DNA of 64,000 nt from Flavobacteriales bacterium. Lineage in GTDB: Bacteria > Bacteroidota > Bacteroidia > Flavobacteriales_F > PHOS-HE28. This document shows positions 28,042 through 37,400 of the stretch, piece by piece. The position numbers were made by a program, and so were the translations under genes. The DNA is taken from assembly GCA_016704485.1 (NCBI GenBank), contig JADJAA010000003.1, positions 130,498 through 194,497 on the forward strand, given 5' to 3'. Position 1 is the first letter of the stretch, and every line of letters begins with the position of its first letter. Under the pieces are notes generated by a model. That model searched no databases. It was not told the origin of the DNA and saw nothing but the letters and a program-made list of their open reading frames with translations.

Positions 28042-28115
28042 CGTACAATTCAACCTAGCCAGCTCAGGCTCGTCCTTCTGGAGTTCAGGTCAATTATGAT
28101 TACTGAACAACAGGA

Positions 28116-29042
28116 TCAGTTTTTGACGAACCGCTTCAATACAGCTCCGCGTGCGGTTATCACCTTCGCTGTGTAAATGCCTTCGCCCAGATCAGAAATA
28201 TCTATTTCCATTTTCTCCTGGATCAGCGACTGTTGACGAACGAGTCGACCTTCCATGGTGTAGAGTTCTACCGCGCTACTTGACACCCCTTGTTCAGTCT
28301 CGATCGTGAGCTGATCTTCCACCGGATTTGGATAAAGAACCACTGCATCGTTTTCCTCATTTTCCTCTATGCCAACGCTACAGTTATGCGTAACGGACGG
28401 AAAATTCAGATAGTCAATTATATAAAATTGTCCCTGATAATGCTCCTCAAGTAAAAGGGTTGGATAATAAGTTCCTGTAGGTGGCGTATCGGTCCATGGG
28501 GAATATAGATCTATGGTGGCATACTGCTGCCCCGGAGAAAGAACGCTGGCAAACATATAGGTAAAGATGGCCCATCCCGATATTGAACCTCCCAAATATC
28601 CGGTTGTAGAGTAAAACAACCTCATTCTCATCGAACCGCTAGTGTATTCGATGTCATTATTGTATACAGTGCCTCCAATGAGGTTCGTTTCTTGCCCATT
28701 ACAATAAGCTGTAAACGACCAAGTTCCGTTCAAAATGACATCGGTTAACGTGACGTCACCTTGTGGCTCTGTACCACTTGGACCCGTAGCGTTCATCAAA
28801 ACAGGATCGTGGCTGGGATCCGTTCCTCCTAACAAAGCTCCGCGATGGAACCTTGCACCTGAGTACTTCGGCCCCATGGGAACAGCGGTCTGCACGGCAC
28901 CTTCCCCTCCGAGAGAAGCTTGTACACCAGCACTACTGCCGACATCATTCGAAAATTCGAAACCTTTGTCAATAACTTGACCAATGGACGAAACACTGGT
29001 GGTTATATAAAGCAATCCTGAAAGAAGTCCTGTTGATCTCAT
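28116..29042 (-). CDS. Secreted T9SS-sorted protein, function unknown
   Basis: 308 residues. Signal peptide ends near TTSVSSIGQ. The middle (about 20-225) is a beta-rich domain without recognised motifs (GDVTLTDVILNGTWSFTAYC, GGTVYNNDIEYTSGSMRMR). The last 80 or so residues are a T9SS type A sorting domain (VVLYPNPVEDQLTIET, ELYTMEGRLVRQQ, LGEGIYTAKV, LKRFVKN). It is therefore predicted to be anchored to the cell surface or released. A palindrome ATACCGGT-AA-ACCGGTAT at 29117-29134 lies upstream of its start and could be an operator. Confidence 0.8.
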   Translation of the reverse strand: MRSTGLLSGLLYITTSVSSIGQVIDKGFEFSNDVGSSAGVQASLGGEGAVQTAVPMGPKYSGARFHRGALLGGTDPSHDPVLMNATGPSGTEPQGDVTLTDVILNGTWSFTAYCNGQETNLIGGTVYNNDIEYTSGSMRMRLFYSTTGYLGGSISGWAIFTYMFASVLSPGQQYATIDLYSPWTDTPPTGTYYPTLLLEEHYQGQFYIIDYLNFPSVTHNCSVGIEENEENDAVVLYPNPVEDQLTIETEQGVSSSAVELYTMEGRLVRQQSLIQEKMEIDISDLGEGIYTAKVITARGAVLKRFVKN

Positions 29043-29116
29043 TGGAAGTTGGTTTTATCGAGGTGGATGGATTCTTATTGAAGACGCAAATCAACATCGT
29101 ATATCAAAAGAATCAT

Positions 29117-29134
29117 ATACCGGTAAACCGGTAT
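29117..29134. promoter_or_regulatory. Perfect palindrome upstream of the 29042 gene
   Basis: ATACCGGT, two A, ACCGGTAT: 8-bp arms, 75 bases ahead of the minus-strand start at 29042. It may be a dimeric regulator site; on the plus strand it is followed by a short T-run, so a weak terminator is the alternative. Confidence 0.35.
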
Positions 29135-29287
29135 TTTTACGAGGGGGCCGTCCGTTTGTGATCCGCGTCCGTTAAGCTCCTAGTGACTCAAGTCGGTAGC
29201 TGGTAATGGGCCTTGGATGAAAGACTCCGTTAGATCACACCCGGAGTTGCGTGCGGTGTTTAGCATCGCGATCAACAGATCACTGCC

Positions 29288-29398
29288 GCATTATCCGCTG
29301 ATACTGTGCACCAACTTCAAAACCAGCTTTACTCAGCATTGCTATCACATATTCCTGCGATTCTGCGCACCAACTTCGAACATCGCTTTAGTCAGCGG
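29288..29398 (-). repeat. Two degenerate copies of the icmF 3' end
   Basis: Reading the minus strand, 29398-29345 translates as PLTKAMFEVGAQNRRNM-stop and 29340-29288 as LSKAGFEVGAQYQRIM. Both match the end of the IcmF mutase at 34473 (QLTEAMFEVGGQYRRNM-stop), including the stop in the first copy. They directly follow the small membrane gene at 29392-29610 and have no start of their own. Confidence 0.75.
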
Positions 29399-29610
29399 TT
29401 CATTTTGCTGCGTACAATCAACACCATGTTCCGCATTGGAATCCCCATGCAGAACAAAATGACCGCGATAAATAGCCAATTCTCCCATTCATTCCAGCGA
29501 AATCGGAAGGTCCCGTGTACGCCTGAACTATACATCAACCACATCCTACAGGCTGCAATTCCAATCACCATAAGTGTAAAGTAGATCAGATTCATCAATG
29601 GTCCTCGCAT
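29392..29610 (-). CDS. Small two-helix membrane protein, copy A
   Basis: 72 residues (MRGPLMNLIYFTLMVIGIAA ... WLMYSSGVHGTFRFRWNEWE ... VILFCMGIPMRNMVLI). Two hydrophobic helices flank a conserved GVHGTFR.RW.EWENWL loop. It is about 70% identical to the protein at 34245-34466. Function unknown. It sits between fragments of the icmF 3' end, in the same order and orientation as at the icmF locus, so it is a duplicated unit. Confidence 0.7.
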   Translation of the reverse strand: MRGPLMNLIYFTLMVIGIAACRMWLMYSSGVHGTFRFRWNEWENWLFIAVILFCMGIPMRNMVLIVRSKMNR

Positions 29611-29620
29611 CAGTTAACAC

Positions 29621-29710
29621 CTATTCCGCCGATACTTCGCTACGACCACCAACATCGCCTCCGTCAACTGCCCGGGCGAACAATATTTCGTCGCCTCCAT
29701 CAACTGTTTC
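29621..29710 (-). repeat. Degenerate copy of the icmF 3' end upstream of copy A
   Basis: The minus strand reads KQLMEATKYCSPGQLTEAML and ends with ...KYRRNRC-stop, matching the last 29 or so codons of icmF (LMEATKYCSLGQLTEAMFEV...QYRRNM). It stands directly before the small membrane gene, exactly as the genuine icmF end does at 34473. Confidence 0.75.
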
Positions 29711-29791
29711 TGAACAAAGCACTTCCTTCGCTCTAAATATACTGAAGATCTAGCAGTGTGTATTGTCATTCCTAATGGATCAACCCGAATT

Positions 29792-29974
29792 TCAAGCTTT
29801 CACCTTCTGAACCTTTCTCGCTCTTGAAGCCCGTTTCGCAGCAACACGCTTCGGAAATTTCGGCAACTGCCCTTGGTAAAGCGTTTCAAAACGGAAACAC
29901 ATTTCCCAGTCATCCCAAAAGACATCTACGTTCTTGTGCAGTTTGAACTCACGGAAGCGAGTAATAACTCCCAC
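29792..29974 (-). CDS. Possible small basic protein
   Basis: 60 codons from a GTG (VITRFREFKLHKNVDVFWDD ... ending RASRARKVQKVKA). The tail is Lys/Arg/Ala rich, like some DNA- or ribosome-binding peptides. No family recognised, and no ATG. It follows the RhuM-like gene by 27 bases on the same strand. Confidence 0.3.
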   Translation of the reverse strand: MGVITRFREFKLHKNVDVFWDDWEMCFRFETLYQGQLPKFPKRVAAKRASRARKVQKVKA

Positions 29975-30000
29975 CCTACTTACGCTCGCTCTAACCAGTA

Positions 30001-30978
30001 CTACTTGCTCTTGAACCTTTTTAGAGCTTTATCCAATTCATCGGGTTTACTTTCATCCAAAGCTTTGCTAAACTTCTCGAATTCAGCCTGTGCAAATACT
30101 TCTGCTTCTTCATGGCTAACCTTACCACCATGCAACAAGATCTCGCGTTCATTTAAGGTTAAAAAATCATGCAACTTCTTTTTCCAATCCGCCATGTGCA
30201 TGGGTTTCCGCTGTACAGCTTGTAGTTCAGCGAATTCCAAGTATTGGTTAACGATCCGATTTAAATGATCGAGTTCTTCAGACCCTAAATAATTTTTCGC
30301 AACGACCACATCTTGCTTCCGGATTTCTGTTGTGGGCCAGTTGGTCAAACCCATATTCAGCTTGGAGGCATCCGCTCTTTGCATTACCACTTCTGCAGCA
30401 GTATGCCCGTGAATGGCCCAATGAAATTTGTTCTGGACACTTGAGAAAAAATCCCGAGAGGCCTCAACCGTACCATTATAATCAATACTTGTAGCGTATA
30501 TGTCGCAGACCTTTCGGTAGAATAATTTCTCGCTGGTGCGAATGTCCCGGATCCGACTCAGCAGCTCGTCGAAGTAGCCGTCACGCGCCTGCTTCAACCG
30601 GGCATCATCCAATACGAACCCCTTAATAATGTATTCTTTGAGCCGCTCGCTTGCCCATCTTCTGAAGTGTACGCCCACATGACTGTTAACGCGGTAACCA
30701 ACCGATATGATCATGTCCAGGTTGTAGTGTTCTACCAACCTTTTCACATTCCGCCGGCCTTCCCGCGCAACTGTAAAGAAATCCTTTACAGTTCCCTCAG
30801 CGTCCAATTCGCCATCAGCAACTATGTTCTTTATGTGTTGCCCTACATTCTGCTTGGTGGTCTGGAACAGATCGGCTAGCTGGTTCTGGTTTAGCCATAC
30901 GGTCTCTTCCTCCATACGAACGCTCACCTGCGTAAAACCATCCTTGCCCTGATAGATCAATAACTCACCTTTGCTCAT
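30001..30978 (-). CDS. rhuM: RhuM-family protein
   Basis: 325 residues from the ATG at 30978. Similar over its whole length to the RhuM/virulence-protein family (PF13310): ETVWLNQNQLADLFQTTKQNVGQHI, a phage-antirepressor-like helix-turn-helix; then DMIISVGYRVNSHVGVHFRRWA, LKEYIIKGFVLDDARLK, FYRKVCDIYATSIDY, FFSSVQNKFHWAIHGHTAAE and the C-terminal NQYLEFAELQA, ending in a charged helix. Described in Salmonella pathogenicity islands and common on mobile islands; the biochemical role is unsettled. Its setting between duplicated icmF ends suggests island cargo. Confidence 0.85.
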   Translation of the reverse strand: MSKGELLIYQGKDGFTQVSVRMEEETVWLNQNQLADLFQTTKQNVGQHIKNIVADGELDAEGTVKDFFTVAREGRRNVKRLVEHYNLDMIISVGYRVNSHVGVHFRRWASERLKEYIIKGFVLDDARLKQARDGYFDELLSRIRDIRTSEKLFYRKVCDIYATSIDYNGTVEASRDFFSSVQNKFHWAIHGHTAAEVVMQRADASKLNMGLTNWPTTEIRKQDVVVAKNYLGSEELDHLNRIVNQYLEFAELQAVQRKPMHMADWKKKLHDFLTLNEREILLHGGKVSHEEAEVFAQAEFEKFSKALDESKPDELDKALKRFKSK

Positions 30979-31130
30979 GGTCATTACCCGACTAGTTTTC
31001 TGTCAACCGGGACTTGGACAAGATAGTGAAGTTGAACGCATTTTCGCTACTTGTAAGCTTTAACCCAAACCCAAATTTGTCGATCTTGGAATGCGTGGAC
31101 GAAACGCTAGTAGAAGTTGGTGTGCTTCGC

Positions 31131-31200
31131 GTGACGGATTGCAGCGGAAAGCCCGCAAGCGAGGAGGAACGACGAGTGCTGACTTGTAGCGGAAAGCTGA
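31131..31200. repeat. Structured intergenic repeat
   Basis: Two near-identical blocks, GATTGCAGCGGAAAGC (about 31137-31152) and GACTTGTAGCGGAAAGC (about 31181-31197), separated by a GC-rich stretch with GCCCGCAAGCGAGG. I recall similar 'TTGTAGCGGAAAGC' blocks as frequent intergenic elements in Flavobacteria, but cannot verify it here. The overlapping ORFs on both strands look like shadows. Confidence 0.45.
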
Positions 31201-31274
31201 AAATCACCACGGTATTCGGCTTTCTTGATGTGGATGTTTTCGGGAATGTTCATTTTACACGACGGGTAATACGC

Positions 31275-31560
31275 AGTGATTTGAGAGGCTTTGTGCAGCA
31301 CCTTCAACAGCTTGGTGATTATTCGATGCTTTGAACGTAGCAGCTACGGGATCCATGCCGTTCGGACGGGCTTCCATGGTGCAGCTATGATCTTTGGGTC
31401 CGGTCTTGTCGGCGTTCATGTCCTGTAAGTGTACCTCCACACGCTTAATGCGGTGAGCATAGTTGCTCAAGGTCTTCTCCACAACAGCGCGTACATGTTC
31501 GGCACAAGCCTCGGTGCCTTCAATATTCTTGTCGGTATTGATCTGTATTTGCTTGTGGTC
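31275..31560 (-). pseudogene. Decayed second copy of the HPF/RaiA gene
   Basis: The minus strand reads QIQINTDKNIEGTEACAEHV, RVEVHLQDMNADKTGP, CTMEARPNGMDPVAATFKAS and NHQAVEGAAQSLSN, clearly paralogous to the protein at 12833-13192. Two defects are visible. The start ATG of the intact copy is AAG here, although the flanking upstream bases are still alike. Homology also stops after QSLSN, so the last 26 or so residues (LLRTRFGKL...) are missing and replaced by HCVLPVV. Confidence 0.75.
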
Positions 31561-31765
31561 AAGGTACGGATTAAAACGTTTTCCCGACCACAATACAACT
31601 ATTCAACTATGGCAATTTCGGTTCCAATTGCACGACGATCCAACCGAGTGAGATTCTGACCATTGAAAAAAAACGGATGTCACGGAAAGTCTGCTACCAC
31701 ACCATCAACGGATCATATCCGTGATCAAAGACATCCAAAACGTGGACCTTCACTTCTTCTTCCGT

Positions 31766-32026
31766 TCAGCAGTCGATCAGGAAGTTGTCAATGGAAAAAA
31801 CCTTTACTTCTTCGTCTACATCGGCCTTTAGCGAATCCACAGCACGCTTGGCTTTCAACAACGCGTGTTTCGAACCGCTGCTAAGGATTTCCGAAGTGCT
31901 TGCAACCAAAAAGTGTTCTTCTTCATTGGCAACTAGTTCTGTTGGTTCATTGCGAAGCGGTAGCGTGGCCATGAATACAAAGTTGCAGGCTTTAGCGTCA
32001 GGATCTTTAATTGAGGCTGAGGCCAT
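31766..32026 (-). CDS. Small hypothetical protein
   Basis: 86 residues from the ATG at 32026 (MASASIKDPDAKACNFVFMATLPL...). No signal peptide or membrane helix; mixed strand/helix composition (EHFLVASTSEILSSG, HALLKAKRAVDSLKADVDEE, VFSIDNFLIDC). The plus-strand frame across the same bases is serine-rich and shadow-like, so this strand is preferred. Family unknown. Confidence 0.4.
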   Translation of the reverse strand: MASASIKDPDAKACNFVFMATLPLRNEPTELVANEEEHFLVASTSEILSSGSKHALLKAKRAVDSLKADVDEEVKVFSIDNFLIDC

Positions 32027-32128
32027 ATGTTTTAAATTAACAAATTCCTCCGCTACAACCAAACGAAACTCAACCAAAGGATCAGTGACCTTTAAGCAAC
32101 CATGCGGATCGTCTTTCGTCTACTCATT

Positions 32129-34090
32129 ATGCGCACATTCATACTTTTCATTACGTTGGTGGTATCGTGCATACCAACACTTACGGCTCAGCCTTGGATC
32201 CGGTCATACAACACCTCTTGGAACCCACCTCGAGTGGAACAACTCGGGAATGGGGATGCCTTGTTCCATGAAGAGCGTGGAAGCGGCATTATGCGTACCA
32301 CGCCCAGTGGAACTATCGTGTGGCACCGGAGTTATGGTGTGGCGATCCAAAAAGTTGCCGAACAGGCCTCCGGTGCGCTAGTGGCCCTCTGTGTGGTTCC
32401 CGATGAGGTGCTGTCCGGCGTGAGCCATCCGGCTATCTTATACCTCGATGCCCAAGGTCAACCCACGGCGCCGCTAACAGTGATCGGGGTTGATGTACAG
32501 GTCTACCATTGGTTCGATCTGGCCTTGGCCCCGAACGGCAACATCATCGTGAGCACGCACAGCAATGGTGGAAATGGATCTGTGCATGCGTTCAATGCTA
32601 GCGGGGTACACCTCTGGTCAAGGAATGGCAATGGGCGTACTCCCTCACGCATGGTGTGTAGCAGCGATGGATCGATCTACGCTGTCTATGGGCCGCTCTT
32701 GATGAAATGGAGCGCCAATGGCGACCTGATCTGGCGGAAGACCATATCCATACCCGCTGGTTCGCTCGTGTTGTGGGAGATCCTTATCACGGCAGACATT
32801 CCGGTCGTGCTTGCCCTCTATGGTGTACCCGGCCAACCCACACGCCCCGCGCTTGTCATGTTCCATAGCGATGGAGCGGTAAGCAATGCGGTCACATGGG
32901 CATTACCGCAGTTCGAACATAGCCTATCCTATACTGGCTTCGCCGCCACACAGGATGGTGGTATCGCCATTGCAGCCAGCTTCACCAGCAACACACCTGT
33001 GGTGCAACGGGGAGCCATCATCACCACATACGTTGATCCGCTGCTCGCCAACACACGTTGCGAAGAAGTGGATCTTGGCTACACTACTTTGCATGATGTA
33101 GCATTGGCCAGCAACGGTGGTTTATACGTTGTCGGATACTCGCCAAGCAACGGAACGCCAGGTGGCACCATGCTGATGCGGACCGATAACAACTGGCGGC
33201 TGGGGGACTGTGCCTCCTCCACCTCTTCGCTCAACGTTCTGCTGGCACCCACGGCCACTGCTTCCACCGGTCAACTTCCGATCGCGCTAAGCACTGTAAT
33301 GACCACCCGCGCCGTAATGACCACCGTGGAAGCTCAAGCAGTATATCCCGTGTGCGGCGCAGGCGACCGAAGCGCCGTGCGCCTGCGTGTGCTGCTTGGC
33401 GGTGCGTACAACGGTACGACCGGACTGATGCGCGATGACCTGCGTACGAACGCTATGGTGCCACTTACCGAACCTTACACCGCATTGGGTTACAACCACA
33501 TCGGTGTACCCGGCGGGCTTACCACGCAATCACGGTTGGACGTCATCGGATCACAAGCAGTGGTGGATTGGGTGTTCGTGGAACTGCTCGATCCCAACGG
33601 CAATGTAGCATCCACACGCACAGCTTTACTGCGACGCAATGGCACGGTGACCATGCCGCATGGCAGTGCCACCATCGTTTTCCATGTTCCCGCGGGCACC
33701 TACTACGTGCGTATTCGGCACCGCAACCATTTGAAGGTGGTAAGCGCGATACCGCTCGCGCTGGGCACCAACCCACTTCTGGACCTTACCACCGCACCCA
33801 CCTTTGGCACCGATGCACAACAGGTCCTTGGCGGTGTGGCCATGCTGTGGCCGGGCGACGTTATTGCCGATGACATGGTGCGCTACACCGGCCAGAGCAA
33901 CGACCGTGACCTCATCCTACAAGCGATCGGAGGAACCGTCCCCACAAATTCGGTCACCATGTATGCTGGTACAGATGTGAACTTGGATGGTTGGATCCGC
34001 TATACCGGTCAGGACAACGATCGTGACATTATCCTACAGACCATCGGAGGTGTTGTACCAACGAACACACGGCATGCACAATCTCCTTGA
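32129..34090 (+). CDS. Secreted protein with dockerin-like C-terminal module
   Basis: 653 residues from the ATG at 32129, which opens a signal peptide (FILFITLVVSCIPTLTAQ). About residues 25-400 form a beta-propeller-like region with repeats ending in WHRSYG, WSRNG and WRKT, in the style of SBBP/PQQ-type lifestyle repeats (SGTIVWHRSYG, GVHLWSRNG, NGDLIWRKT). From about residue 416 (RLRVLLGGAYN) the same module as in the proteins at 377 and 3069 begins: LVPLTEPY-type strand, IRHRNHLK, then WPGDVIADDMVRYTGQSNDRD and DVNLDGWIRYTGQDNDRD repeats. No T9SS tail. Probably cell-surface. Confidence 0.82.
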   Translation: MRTFILFITLVVSCIPTLTAQPWIRSYNTSWNPPRVEQLGNGDALFHEERGSGIMRTTPSGTIVWHRSYGVAIQKVAEQASGALVALCVVPDEVLSGVSHPAILYLDAQGQPTAPLTVIGVDVQVYHWFDLALAPNGNIIVSTHSNGGNGSVHAFNASGVHLWSRNGNGRTPSRMVCSSDGSIYAVYGPLLMKWSANGDLIWRKTISIPAGSLVLWEILITADIPVVLALYGVPGQPTRPALVMFHSDGAVSNAVTWALPQFEHSLSYTGFAATQDGGIAIAASFTSNTPVVQRGAIITTYVDPLLANTRCEEVDLGYTTLHDVALASNGGLYVVGYSPSNGTPGGTMLMRTDNNWRLGDCASSTSSLNVLLAPTATASTGQLPIALSTVMTTRAVMTTVEAQAVYPVCGAGDRSAVRLRVLLGGAYNGTTGLMRDDLRTNAMVPLTEPYTALGYNHIGVPGGLTTQSRLDVIGSQAVVDWVFVELLDPNGNVASTRTALLRRNGTVTMPHGSATIVFHVPAGTYYVRIRHRNHLKVVSAIPLALGTNPLLDLTTAPTFGTDAQQVLGGVAMLWPGDVIADDMVRYTGQSNDRDLILQAIGGTVPTNSVTMYAGTDVNLDGWIRYTGQDNDRDIILQTIGGVVPTNTRHAQSP

Positions 34091-34146
34091 TCTCGGATCT
34101 CATTGATTCTTCATGCGCTTTTACTTATGCCAGGATAGTGCCCATC

Positions 34147-34229
34147 TACATTCCGCCGATACTGCCCACCAACCTCAAACATAGCCTCAGTCAACTGCAT
34201 AAGCGAACAGTACTTCGTAGCCTCTATCG
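34147..34229 (-). repeat. Degenerate copy of the icmF 3' end downstream of copy B
   Basis: The minus strand reads IEATKYCSLMQLTEAMFEVG then GQYRRNVDGHYPG, matching the end of IcmF, with the stop codon lost. It lies directly after the small membrane gene at 34245-34466. Confidence 0.75.
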
Positions 34230-34244
34230 ATTCGTGCTTCGCTA

Positions 34245-34466
34245 TCATTCGTTGTTCTTCTTGATGCGCAATATCAACACCACGTTTCGCAATGGAAGAC
34301 CGAAGCAGAACAGAATGACCGAGATAAGCAGCCAGTTCTCCCATTCTCCCCAGCGAACTCGGAAGGTGCCATGGACGCCTGCGCAGTACATCAGCCACAC
34401 CCAAAAAGTGATAAGTCCGATTACCACAAGGGTGAAGTAGATCAGGTACATCAAAGGTCCACGCAT
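34245..34466 (-). CDS. Small two-helix membrane protein, copy B
   Basis: 73 residues (MRGPLMYLIYFTLVVIGLIT ... VILFCFGLPLRNVVLILRI). Paralogue of the protein at 29392. The ATG is seven bases past the icmF stop, on the same strand, so it is probably transcribed with icmF. The conserved GVHGTFRVRWGEWENWL loop between two helices is retained in both copies, suggesting selection. Function unknown. Confidence 0.72.
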   Translation of the reverse strand: MRGPLMYLIYFTLVVIGLITFWVWLMYCAGVHGTFRVRWGEWENWLLISVILFCFGLPLRNVVLILRIKKNNE

Positions 34467-34472
34467 CAGTGA

Positions 34473-37400
34473 TCACATATTCCGCCGATACTGCCCTCCA
34501 ACTTCAAACATAGCTTCAGTCAATTGCCCAAGAGAACAATACTTAGTAGCCTCCATCAAAACCGCGAACATATTCTCATTCTTAACCGCAGCAGCCTGCA
34601 ACGTCTTCAACCATGCGGTGCTTTGTTCAGCATGTGCTTTCTGCAAGCCTTCAACCATCGTGATCTGGTACTCCTTTTCTTCTTCGGTGGCGCGGATGAC
34701 TTCCTTCGGTAATACCGTTGGTGAACCTTTGCTGCTTAGGAAGGTGTTTACGCCGATGATCGGGAATTCGCCGGTGTGTTTTAGGGTTTCGTAGTAGAGG
34801 CTTTCTTCTTGGATCTTGCTGCGCTGGTACATGGTTTCCATGGCGCCCAACACGCCGCCGCGCTCGGTGATGCGGTCGAATTCGGTGAGGACTGCTTCTT
34901 CTACCAAGTCGGTGAGTTCTTCGATGATGAAGCTGCCCTGCAGCGGGTTTTCGTTTTTTGCTAAGCCGAGCTCTTTGTTGATGATGAGCTGGATGGCCAT
35001 GGCGCGACGTACGCTTTCTTCTGTAGGTGTGGTAATGGCTTCGTCGTAGGCGTTGGTGTGCAGGCTGTTGCAGTTGTCGTAGATGGCATAGAGCGCTTGT
35101 AACGTGGTGCGGATGTCGTTGAAGTCGATCTCTTGTGCGTGCAGGCTTCGGCCACTTGTTTGGATGTGGTACTTCAGCATCTGACTGCGTTCGTCGGCTC
35201 CGTATTTCTGCTTCATGGCCTTGGCCCAGAGGCGGCGCGCTACCCTACCGATCACCGCGTATTCCGGATCGATCCCATTGCTGAAGAAGAAGCTGAGGTT
35301 GGGCCCGAACTTGTTGATGTCCATGCCCCGACTGAGGTAGTACTCCACATATGTAAAGCCATTCGCCAACGTGAACGCCAACTGACTGATCGGGTTCGCG
35401 CCAGCCTCTGCAATGTGGTAACCGCTAATGCTTACTGAATAGAAATTCCGAATGTTGTTCGCGATGAAATATTCCTGCACATCGCCCATTAACCGCAACG
35501 CGAATTCGGTGCTGAAGATGCACGTATTCTGCGCTTGATCCTCCTTCAGAATATCGGCTTGAACGGTGCCACGTACTTGCGCAATGGTCTCTGTTTTGAT
35601 CTTCGCATACACATCCTTCGGCAACACTTCTTCACCGGTAATGCCGAGCAACATCAATCCAAGACCATCGTTTCCTTCGGGTAACGCACCTTGGTATTTC
35701 GGACGTTCCAATTTCTTGTCGTCGTACTTCGCCTTCAGTTGTTTTTCGACGTCCTTCTCCAACTTGTGTTCGGTAATGTATTTCTCACAAGTTTGGTCTA
35801 CGGCGGCATTCATGAAGAAGCCCAACAACATCGGGGCAGGACCGTTGATGGTCATGCTCACGCTGGTTAGGCTGCTCGCAAGATCGAAGCCGCTGTAAAG
35901 TTTCTTGGCATCGTCGAGGCAGCAGATGCTCACACCACTGTTGCCCACTTTGCCATAAATATCCGGACGACGGCCGGGATCGTTTCCGTAGAGCGTTACG
36001 CTATCGAAAGCCGTGCTCAGTCGTTTGGCGGGCATGCCTTTGCTCACGTAATGGAAGCGCTTGTTCGTACGCTCCGGACCACCCTCGCCAGCGAACATGC
36101 GCGCGGGATCTTCACCGGTGCGTTTGAAGGGATAGATGCCCGCCGTATACGGGAAGAAACCGGGTGTATTTTCTTGCATCGCCCAGCGCACTTTATCGCC
36201 CCAGCTCCGGAATTTCGGTAGCGCCACTTTCGGGATCTTCAAATGCGAAAGTGATTCGGTGTGGTTCGGAACTTTGATCTCCTTGCCGCGAACGGAGTAC
36301 GTAAAGAACTCGCCGCTGTAACGCGCCACCTCAGCGTCCCAGCCGGTGATCATCGCCCAGATGTGGGGGTCGAGGTCTTTTTTCACTTCTTGAAATTTCC
36401 GAATAAGGGTTTCGATTTCCGTGGAGGTGGAGATGCGTGAAGTGGTGATAGGTGATGAGTGAAGGGTGATGGGAGCGCTCACGTTGCCGGTAGTTGTCCA
36501 TTCACCATTCACCAAAGACCATTCACCGTTAATAAGATCTGGTCCTCCAAATGTGATGACCGCAGAATGCAAACCATACAACTGATCCGCAACATTCGCT
36601 TGCTTGTTAACATGCGCATCATAGCGCCTATTGCTTTCGCTGATCTCGCTTAGGTAACGGGTACGCGCTGGTGGGATGATCCACACCTTCTCGCTCATTT
36701 CATCGTGACCTACGAACTTGCTGTGGAAATCGATACCGGTCTTGGCCTTGATCGTCTCCATCAACCGCACGTACAAATTGTTCGTACCGGGGTCGTTGAA
36801 CTGGCTGGCAATGGTTCCCACTACGGGTATCTTCTCATCGTCGATATCCCACAACTGATGGTTGCGCTTGTACTGCTTCTTCACATCGCGCACTGCATCT
36901 TGCGCACCGCGTTTGTCGAATTTGTTCACCGCAACCACGTCGGCGAAATCGAGCATGTCGATCTTTTCCAACTGAGTGGCCGCACCGAATTCGGGTGTCA
37001 TGATGTACAACGAAACGTCGCTGTGGTCGAGTATCTCGGTATCACTTTGGCCAATGCCACTGGTCTCCAACACGATCAGATCGAAGCCTGCTGCTTTCAG
37101 AATATCCACCGCTTTTTGTACATGCTTGCTCAACGCCAAATTGCTCTGGCGCGTTGCCAACGAACGCATGTAGATCCGCTCGCCGCGGATGCTGTTCATG
37201 CGAATGCGATCGCCCAACAACGCGCCACCGGTCTTGCGCTTGCTCGGATCTACGCTGATCACACCGATCGTTTTGTCCGGCTGATCGATCAAGAATCGAC
37301 GGATCAATTCATCGACCATGCTGCTCTTTCCCGAACCACCGGTACCGGTAATGCCCAACACAGGAGCCTTGTTCGCAGCAGCTTTCTTTTCGATCTCGTC

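Noticed and set aside
29117..29137. Rho-independent terminator
   Set aside because: Although followed by a short T-run, no plus-strand gene ends upstream; a regulator site is as likely.
31785..32381. 198-codon plus frame across 31.8-32.4 kb
   Set aside because: Ser-rich and overlaps both the small minus ORF and the start of the signal-peptide gene at 32129.
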